Source of the DNA: Pseudomonadota bacterium
GTDB lineage: Bacteria > Desulfobacterota > DSM-4660 > Desulfatiglandales > B25-G16
Reading direction: 5' to 3'
NCBI GenBank assembly: GCA_015223015.1
Contig: JADFWK010000141.1
Coordinates: 1-11,069 of the forward strand
DNA: 11,069 nucleotides
The translations under genes were made by a program, and so were the position numbers. Below are positions 7,001 to 11,069 of this stretch, piece by piece (the stretch's first letter is position 1; each line of letters opens with the position of its first letter). Under the pieces are notes generated by a model. It ran no database searches and was not told where the DNA came from. It saw nothing but the letters and a program-made list of their open reading frames with translations.

Positions 7001-7126
7001 CTAAAGATGGATAGGATGATCAACAAGTTTGTAGCCATGGAGCTTGTCCTGAGTAAGCTACAGAACCAGAGTCAATGGCTTACTGGACAGATAAATGCCT
7101 CATATGGCGGCTGGGGATGGTGGTAG
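4016..7126 (+). CDS. fliD: Flagellar filament cap protein FliD (HAP2), unusually long
   Basis: FliD forms the cap under which flagellin folds and inserts. The N-terminal FliD domain is about residues 1-115 (LISGLASGFDWRSMIDELM, then KREYESKLSEWQSFNTKLLSLK). Hook-IN-like modules occur at about 135-215 and 258-340, with another at about 365-450. The FliD C-terminal domain starts near 470 (VVQGQDATIQVDGIAITSS) and covers DAYNAVASYIRQQ and LGLVGINLDNEGQLSID. It is then interrupted by about 290 extra residues (roughly 660-945). It resumes with LFDRALFHITDSLEGYVGFK and the terminal coiled segment that ends SQWLTGQINASY. At 1036 residues it is well above the usual 450-670. No cysteine occurs. The last six residues (GGWGWW) are atypical. 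The ATG follows a purine-rich Shine-Dalgarno (AAAGGGGGA, 4002-4010). It is first in the fliD-fliS-fliT order. Confidence 0.96.
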   Translation: MGLSTNLISGLASGFDWRSMIDELMKIERRPVDLIESRKREYESKLSEWQSFNTKLLSLKTAAEGLKDPGDFDVFTSIMTSDSSTVKASDLLSVSTSSSASKGSYSIVVSALATAQKLSSNSFSSFSDALGSSYVGDILINGRVIAVSATDTLADVKNKINSANSGTNPSGVTASIVNYGTNNYRLILTSDDTGEDGISLLNATDTDILGAFGFTEMASGTYEVKNSITGGAQSDRYTSVTTSIKDLLGLSDPQASTNQLKIEAVDGTSNAIDIDLSTDNLYDISDAINDAKKNTSLSASVVSETVGDTTYYRLQIDGIADTDPFQDQNNIFQTLGLIKGGVGDVLGVTGTNEMTTNGQPISASTLLVDIDGYFFWDILDDIILTGTDTDGGAVNNKKLNIQTTSTVQDLLDKIELEYGDVTASVTGDGRILIVDNTTSAGSSLNVTLTDVLDNPAEQGSLDFGISNQDAGVVRNREVVQGQDATIQVDGIAITSSDNAVENVLPGVTLNLLKADADTTITLNIDRDTDAIMDTISTFVDAYNAVASYIRQQQTYDTDTESTGGILFGDGTLSSVKSDLTSILVQSVWGVSSEYSILGLVGINLDNEGQLSIDTDTLQGYLETNFNDVKLLFSANGTNSVGTLEYISHSYDTQSGEYTVNITQAGTQSTTTSDTAVTGTLGSDETLTITEGDKTATVSLTSDMTITDIINAVNTELDTVYTDILVGSEPVEEGGSPITSATNWADIDGGQLVDGDIIAFEGTSRSGRAISGSYRIDDVSTDTVQGLLSAIEVAYGNQVTASIDSSGHIVITDKYVGNSELSITFDYSQTQNQVDIFGSVLTTNAGGQEGRFALSIIASNDGSDHLKLTHDSYGSDHSFIVSETGDLLWTGGDQTVDNGQNVAGTINGEAATGSGQILTGDDDEANVDGLVIKYTGTSTGDIGDIKLTLGTADLFDRALFHITDSLEGYVGFKQDSLQNGISSLETQIEQMEARLVLKMDRMINKFVAMELVLSKLQNQSQWLTGQINASYGGWGWW

Positions 7127-7170
7127 ATCATGAATACGGGGTATAGATAAACAAAAAAGGGGATTTCAAA

Positions 7171-7614
7171 GTGGATAGTAATGGAACTCAGTCATATCGC
7201 AGAACAAAGGTGCTTACAGCAGACCCCAAGAGACTGGTTTTAATGTGCTACGAGGGGACCATAGATAGTCTTAAAATCGGAAAACAGCAAATAGCCCAAA
7301 AAGATTACGAGGGAAAGGCCAGGGCGCTTACAAAGGCCCAAGATATCATCAATGAGCTACTATGTGCGCTTGACTATGAAAAAGGTGGCTCCATTGCCAA
7401 AAATCTGGATTCTCTTTACAACTATATGCTCCGGAGGATAATCCATGTAGATCTAAAGAATGATCTGAGGGCCGTTGACGAGGTTATCGGAATGCTCACC
7501 GAACTTAAGGCTGCCTGGGAGGAAATCCTTTATAACGGGGACAGCGAGATTGAACCAGAAAACACACGTTTTGGTGAAGACAGGAGACGGGCCTCAGCTT
7601 ATATCAGTGCCTAA
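7171..7614 (+). CDS. fliS: Flagellin export chaperone FliS
   Basis: FliS binds the C-terminal helices of newly made flagellin in the cytoplasm, prevents premature polymerisation and delivers it to the export gate. The 147-residue all-helical product has the family signature YRRTKVLTADPKRLVLMCYEGTI near the N-terminus, where the Y-plus-TADP-plus-LYEG-like pattern is diagnostic. The middle contains LYNYMLRRIIHVDLKNDLRAVDEVIGMLTEL and AWEEI, also typical. The C-terminal 25 residues are charged and variable. The start is GTG at 7171, preceded by AAAAAAGGGGA with suitable spacing. The nearby ATG at 7181 is out of frame. It lies 44 bases after fliD and is probably co-transcribed with it. Confidence 0.93.
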   Translation: MDSNGTQSYRRTKVLTADPKRLVLMCYEGTIDSLKIGKQQIAQKDYEGKARALTKAQDIINELLCALDYEKGGSIAKNLDSLYNYMLRRIIHVDLKNDLRAVDEVIGMLTELKAAWEEILYNGDSEIEPENTRFGEDRRRASAYISA

Positions 7615-7626
7615 GGGAATGACGAT

Positions 7627-8079
7627 ATGAAAGATAAAGATGCAGGAAAGGAAATTTGTTCCTTCTTAGAAAAGAAGCTGGTCTTTTTTAAACAATATTT
7701 ATCAACAACAAAGCGGATCAAAGAAACATTTAAGGAAAAAGAACCGAGCAGCCCTGAGGCCTTTATTTCCGAACGGCAGGCGTGCATTACTAAGATTCAG
7801 AAGATTGACGCATCACTGGAGAAGATCATGGGCAATAGCTCTGATAAGCTTCATGATATTTCTGAGAAATGTAAGGGAATGATTGATGGTTATCTGAGGA
7901 GTTTGAAAAACATTATGGAAACAGTGGATCTTATTGATCAAGAATTGATAGTTGTGGTCAGAGCTGAAGGCGAGAACATCAAAGGGGAACTTCTTAAACT
8001 CCAAGATGTCAGGCAAGCTGCTAAGGGCTACCGGGACAGGATGAAATCTACTCCGAGGTTTTTAGATACCATACGATAA
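7627..8079 (+). CDS. FliT/FlgN-like flagellar chaperone
   Basis: This is a 150-residue, strongly charged helical protein starting 12 bases after fliS. Seen in it are a long amphipathic N-terminal helix (about 5-40), the RQACITKIQKIDASLEKI segment (52-69) resembling the 'R.xLI.kId.Ld' pattern of FlgN/FliT chaperones, a long central helix, and a C-terminal PRFLDTIR tail (143-150) typical of this group. FliT binds FliD, whereas FlgN binds the FlgK/FlgL junction proteins. The position directly after fliD and fliS favours the FliT role, but the sequence alone does not decide it. Two cysteines are present, consistent with a cytoplasmic protein that is not part of the axial structure. Confidence 0.7.
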   Translation: MKDKDAGKEICSFLEKKLVFFKQYLSTTKRIKETFKEKEPSSPEAFISERQACITKIQKIDASLEKIMGNSSDKLHDISEKCKGMIDGYLRSLKNIMETVDLIDQELIVVVRAEGENIKGELLKLQDVRQAAKGYRDRMKSTPRFLDTIR

Positions 8080-8107
8080 GAACTACTTCTGGGCAGCGTG
8101 TTTTGCC

Positions 8108-8134
8108 TAAAGTTTTTGTAAAAACAACCGATTA
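8108..8134 (+). promoter_or_regulatory. Sigma-28-like promoter for flaG
   Basis: TAAAGTTT (8108-8115) is an exact FliA -35 box. After 11 bases comes ACCGATTA (8127-8134), six of eight matches to GCCGATAA. Transcription would start near 8141, just before the flaG Shine-Dalgarno at 8144-8150, so the leader would be very short. It would let flaG and the regulators behind it be expressed apart from fliD. Confidence 0.7.
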
Positions 8135-8158
8135 TAAGGAAAGGGAGGTGTGTTTGAT

Positions 8159-8509
8159 ATGTTAGTCGGACCTGTCACTATAGCAGGAAAGAACCTAGCT
8201 CCACCGGCCCAGGCGAGGCTTCCCGCAGAAACGCCAACACGCCAGGAGAGCGTGAGAAATGCAAAGGCGCAAGGCGAGCCAGATCTATCGCGCAGGACAC
8301 AGGCGGCAGCTGACATTCAGAAAGATCTTGATATGATTCAAAATGTGGACCTGCAATTTACCGTTCACGAGGCTTCTGGGGAGATTATGGTAACGGTGCG
8401 GGAGCAGTCTACGGGTGAGGTCATAAGGGAGATTCCTCCCTCAAAGATATTAGATCTCGCTGCCAGGCTCGGTGAAATGGTCGGCCTTTTGTTTGATGGA
8501 AGGGGCTAA
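8159..8509 (+). CDS. flaG: FlaG family protein
   Basis: FlaG proteins influence flagellar filament length, and their molecular role is not settled. The N-terminal part (about 1-50) is polar, Ala/Pro-rich and probably disordered. The conserved FlaG domain occupies about 55-116, with LQFTVHEASGEIMVTVREQSTG, then VIREIPPSKILDLAARL and GLLFDGRG at the end, all diagnostic. ATG 8159 is preferred over the in-frame GTG at 8150 because GGAGGTG (8144-8150) is eight bases before the ATG and overlaps the GTG. The product is 116 residues. In many genomes flaG lies just before fliD, so here it is displaced downstream of fliT and has its own predicted sigma-28 promoter. Confidence 0.93.
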   Translation: MLVGPVTIAGKNLAPPAQARLPAETPTRQESVRNAKAQGEPDLSRRTQAAADIQKDLDMIQNVDLQFTVHEASGEIMVTVREQSTGEVIREIPPSKILDLAARLGEMVGLLFDGRG

Positions 8510-8540
8510 AAGGTTGGTGCCGGGAGCTATGTCTTCATAG

Positions 8541-9212
8541 ATGAAAGAAAAGAATGGTCTGCACATAAAGATTCTTATCGTTGATGATGACAAGGTTGTA
8601 GCAGACATCTTAAAAGATCTTATCTCAGAGGACAGTGAAAGATCGGTTGATGTCTGCTATGATGGTCTAACTGCCATTGAACGGATACAGAAGAATCCCT
8701 ATGACCTGATTCTTGTTGACTTGATAATGCCACGGGTTGGCGGACTGGATCTATTGAAATATGCCAAGAAGGTCAACCCAGATGTAATTGTTGTTATCAT
8801 TACTGGGTATGCGTCACTAGAAACAGCTATTATGGCCATAAAGGAAGGGGCCTACGACTATATCAGGAAACCATGCAACCTTGAAGAGATAAGAATTGTA
8901 GTTAATAACGCCATAGATAAAATAAAGCTAAACGGAGAAAACAAGGAATTACTCAAGAAACTCCAGGACGCTTACCATGAACTAATGGCACTCAAGGAAA
9001 AAAAGCTTGAAGATAAAGAGATAGCGAACATCAGTTTTTTCTCACCCAATGTGCCGAGCCTCCATTATCTATTCAATCCCGATTACCCTCCCAACAACTA
9101 CATTGACAGATTGCAAGCCCTGTCCTCTTTAAAGGAAAATGGGTTGCTCACTGAAGGTGAATTTCGGACCTTTAAGAAACATCTCCTGAACGCGATCAGC
9201 CCGAGGGGCTGA
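8541..9212 (+). CDS. Response regulator: REC domain plus C-terminal SHOCT-like motif
   Basis: Residues 9-128 form a complete receiver domain: acidic pocket D15-D17, phosphoacceptor D60 in LILVDLIMP, T88 in IITGY, and K110 in IRKP. A short coiled helix follows (about 130-160). After a linker with FFSPNVPSLHYLFNPDYPPNN, residues 188-216 (IDRLQALSSLKENGLLTEGEF, then FKKHLL) match the SHOCT pattern of a short C-terminal helix-turn-helix used for oligomerisation. No DNA-binding or enzymatic output domain is present, so it may work by protein contact, or its phosphate may be passed on. The ATG at 8541 has a poor Shine-Dalgarno distance, and an in-frame ATG-TCT-TCA-TAG lies directly upstream. It lies between flaG and an HD-GYP regulator. 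Confidence 0.88.
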   Translation: MKEKNGLHIKILIVDDDKVVADILKDLISEDSERSVDVCYDGLTAIERIQKNPYDLILVDLIMPRVGGLDLLKYAKKVNPDVIVVIITGYASLETAIMAIKEGAYDYIRKPCNLEEIRIVVNNAIDKIKLNGENKELLKKLQDAYHELMALKEKKLEDKEIANISFFSPNVPSLHYLFNPDYPPNNYIDRLQALSSLKENGLLTEGEFRTFKKHLLNAISPRG

Positions 9213-9243
9213 AAAAGAAAAACTTCTTATCGCAGGGTTCTCT

Positions 9244-10731
9244 ATGAAGCAACAGTTGAAGGTGCTCGTGGTGGATGATGAAGAGACGATTCTGGATATT
9301 TTTAAGGAATACCTGGAATTTGCCAAAAATTACACTGTCTTAACAGCCGCCGATGGCCTTGAAGCACTTGAGATTATCAAGAGAGAACAGATTGACTGCT
9401 GTTTTACCGACCTTTCCATGCCCAGGCTCGACGGGCTGGAGCTGGCCAAGAGAATCCACCGTTATGATAATACAATCCCGGTAGTGGTTATGACCGGATA
9501 CCCTACCATAGACAGCACCATAAAGACCTTAAAGAATGGAGTGGTAGACTTCTTAACCAAACCAATCAAAGTAAGCCAACTCCCCCTGACCATTGAAAGG
9601 GTTATGAGGGAACGCTCACTGTTTGTGGACAATATCATACTGAAAGAGGAGGCTAAACGAAATAGGAGACTTCTGAGGGTAAATCAAAAACTCCAGGAAA
9701 AGATAAAGGAAGTCGAGACCATAAATTTCATGCTCCAGCAGTTAGACCAGACAACAACGAGCAGAGAACTCTTTACTACCTTGGTAAATCTCTGTGGCGA
9801 AGTAACCGATTGCGATGAGGCCCATTTCTGTATATTTGCTCACGGGATAAAGGAGCCTGCCATAATCAGCTCATTCGTAAAAGACAGGCATACGGCCACC
9901 ATGGATGCTGAATATATAAACAGAACCATTGTCAAGAAGGGTGCACACGATGGAATTCCGTACCTTATAGAACAAGATGATGAAAATGATAGTATCATGG
10001 TAATTCCTCTCAAGATCAGGTCGAGAGTTTTTGGTATGCTGATTTCACTTATCAAAGGCGGCAAGGGTCGGTTTGGAGAAAGGGACCTGTTTTTTTTAAA
10101 TTTTCTGGCAGAAAAGGCGTCGTTCTCAATAGAAAACCTGGCCCTCTATGAAAATATCTACGAAAATCTTTTTTCTACCCTTTATGCGTGTGTGGAAACC
10201 ATTGAAGTTAGAGATCCATATACCAAGCAGCATTCAGTACGGGTAACAAACTATGCTGTGTCAATTGCCAAGGCTCTCCGCTGTCCGGAAGAAGAGATAG
10301 AGATGTTAACCGTTTCCGGTAACCTGCACGATATCGGAAAAATAGGCATTCCTGATAACATTCTGTTAAAGCCGGGCCGGCTTACCCGTAGAGAATATGA
10401 GGTCATAAAGAAGCACCCCATCATTGGAAGCAATATCATTGGGCATTTTGGTATTTGGGCAGATGAGCAGAAGATAATAAGACACCACCATGAGAGGTGG
10501 GATGGGAACGGATATCCTGATAGGCTCAAAGGCGAAAATATCCCCTTTCCTTCCAGGATTCTCGCGGTGGCAGATGTTTATGATGCCTTGACCTCTGATC
10601 GCTCATATAGGCAAAGATTGCAAGAGGCTGTTGCGGTTACGATTATAAAGGAGAACCTGGGTACCCAGTTTGATCCAAAGGTCGCAAAGGTTTTCCTTGG
10701 ACTTCATCAGCAGGGAAAGATCAGAACTTAA
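9244..10731 (+). CDS. REC-GAF-HD-GYP response regulator, c-di-GMP phosphodiesterase
   Basis: HD-GYP proteins hydrolyse cyclic di-GMP, which usually favours motility. The domains are REC at about 5-122 (D11/D12, phosphoacceptor D56, T84, K106), a coiled linker at about 130-165, a GAF-like domain at about 170-300 and HD-GYP at about 305-490. The catalytic set looks complete: H330, HD at 362-363 with K366 in HDIGKIGIPD, H391, the HHE at 415-417, the GYP at 423-425, and D444 in VADVYDAL, followed by GTQFDP. So it should be active. The ATG at 9244 is 31 bases after the previous stop. It likely shares a transcript with flaG and the REC-SHOCT gene. The GAF ligand is unknown. No terminator is clear after the stop. 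Confidence 0.95.
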   Translation: MKQQLKVLVVDDEETILDIFKEYLEFAKNYTVLTAADGLEALEIIKREQIDCCFTDLSMPRLDGLELAKRIHRYDNTIPVVVMTGYPTIDSTIKTLKNGVVDFLTKPIKVSQLPLTIERVMRERSLFVDNIILKEEAKRNRRLLRVNQKLQEKIKEVETINFMLQQLDQTTTSRELFTTLVNLCGEVTDCDEAHFCIFAHGIKEPAIISSFVKDRHTATMDAEYINRTIVKKGAHDGIPYLIEQDDENDSIMVIPLKIRSRVFGMLISLIKGGKGRFGERDLFFLNFLAEKASFSIENLALYENIYENLFSTLYACVETIEVRDPYTKQHSVRVTNYAVSIAKALRCPEEEIEMLTVSGNLHDIGKIGIPDNILLKPGRLTRREYEVIKKHPIIGSNIIGHFGIWADEQKIIRHHHERWDGNGYPDRLKGENIPFPSRILAVADVYDALTSDRSYRQRLQEAVAVTIIKENLGTQFDPKVAKVFLGLHQQGKIRT

Positions 10732-10801
10732 TTCCACGGTATTTCTTCAGTCCATTGATATTAGATAGATTTTAGTGGCAGTCGATTTATGCCATCTGCT
10801 A

Positions 10802-10941
10802 AGTGACCTAGAGTGACTAAAGCCCGCCCTGGAGTGACATGCTCAGATCAGGCTCCTAAGCGTATAGGGGCCTACGTGTCTGGATCACCCTATTATGCCT
10901 ATAAGCCAGGTCTGGGCCAGGGTGAACTAAAGTGCCTAAAA
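10802..10941. repeat. Split decamer repeats flanking a structured 99-base insert
   Basis: The left half has AGTGACCTAG (10802) and AGTGACTAAAG (10812). The right half has GTGAACTAAA (10922) and GTGCCTAAAA (10932). Between them CCCTGG (10827-10832) can pair with CCAGGG (10917-10922), and CACCCT (10886-10891) with AGGGTG (10919-10924). These are alternative partners for the same right arm. Confidence 0.4.
10850..10873 (+). other. Strong intergenic hairpin
   Basis: AGGCTCCTA (10850-10858) pairs with TAGGGGCCT (10865-10873). There are nine pairs, including one U-G read from the + strand, around a six-base loop. No U-tract follows, so it is not a terminator. Confidence 0.5.
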
Positions 10942-11015
10942 TCAATGAATTAGAGTCATTTTATAAAAGCTTTTTTGTCTTTAAACTTGATAAATTCGTA
11001 AAAAGTCTTTTTAAC

Positions 11016-11046
11016 GTCTGGATACCCGCATTCGCGGGTATGACGG
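11016..11046. repeat. REP-like palindrome (GGATACCCGC...GCGGGTATGACGG)
   Basis: ATACCCGC (11022-11029) and GCGGGTAT (11034-11041) are perfect arms around ATTC, flanked by GTCTGG and GACGG. It resembles the widespread proteobacterial intergenic repeat with a GGAATCC/GGATTCC-type palindrome next to GTCAT. The family assignment is from memory and is not checked. Confidence 0.6.
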
Positions 11047-11069
11047 ATAGTGTATCTGATTGATATTAA

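Larger units (their letters stand above)
10732..11069. other. Gene-free 3' region with repeats and hairpins
   Basis: No open frame of useful length or recognised RNA gene was found. It holds TGGCA/TGCCA arms (10776-10794), two pairs of GTGNNCTAAA-like units, a strong hairpin (10850-10873), longer-range arms and a REP-like palindrome near the right edge (separate entries). No proper intrinsic terminator for the HD-GYP gene is visible. AAAAGCTTTT (10965-10974) is too short. Confidence 0.6.

Noticed and set aside
10823..10921. Possible tRNA or known small RNA in the 3' structured stretch
   Set aside because: There is no TPsiC-arm signature or cloverleaf, and no recognised RNA family signature. 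It is left as unexplained structure.
10965..10977. AAAAGCTTTTTT as terminator of the HD-GYP gene
   Set aside because: The palindrome is only 10 bases, A/T-rich, with no loop, and lies over 230 bases past the stop.

Overview
This window reads as part of a flagellar late-gene locus from a Gram-negative bacterium. The best guess is Desulfobacterota (the former Deltaproteobacteria). That guess rests on the style of the proteins (a very long FliD with hook-IN modules, a REC-SHOCT regulator, a REC-GAF-HD-GYP protein) and on the intergenic repeats, not on any marker gene, so it is moderate at best. All convincing genes lie on the + strand.

Layout. 3-656 is the 3' part of a TPR protein whose start lies left of the window. 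657-1013 is a regulatory gap with a near-perfect sigma-28 (FliA) promoter and a structured leader of about 200 nt. 1014-2135 is flagellin, followed by a heptad repeat and a strong terminator. 2217-3643 looks like an accessory insert: an AbiEii/DUF1814 nucleotidyltransferase gene, a DUF6922-like small gene, and a GC-rich non-coding block full of inverted repeats. It ends at a second copy of the flagellin terminator (29 of 30 bases identical). 3674-4015 is non-coding. It holds a long imperfect hairpin (3744-3830) and a second sigma-28-like promoter just before fliD. 4016-8079 is fliD-fliS-fliT-like. A third sigma-28-like promoter (8108-8134) precedes flaG (8159-8509), which is followed by a REC-SHOCT response regulator (8541-9212) and a REC-GAF-HD-GYP c-di-GMP phosphodiesterase (9244-10731). 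10732-11069 has no gene and holds split short repeats, hairpins and a REP-like element.

How the parts work together. Flagellin (filament), FliD (cap), FliS (flagellin chaperone), the FliT/FlgN-like chaperone and FlaG (filament length) form one late-assembly module. Three matches to the FliA consensus suggest it is expressed once the hook is complete. The flagellin leader carries a hairpin presenting a GGA in its loop that closely matches the CsrA site consensus, which suggests post-transcriptional control as well. The two downstream response regulators would link the module to phosphorelay input and to c-di-GMP breakdown. The nucleotidyltransferase pair looks like an unrelated toxin-antitoxin or defence cargo lodged between flagellin and fliD.

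The observations most worth following are the CsrA-like flagellin leader, the duplicated terminator bracketing the toxin-type pair and the structured GC block, the G-U-rich long hairpin upstream of fliD, and the AGCTNNN heptads on both sides of the flagellin gene. All structures were found by eye. No folding, database search or alignment was run.
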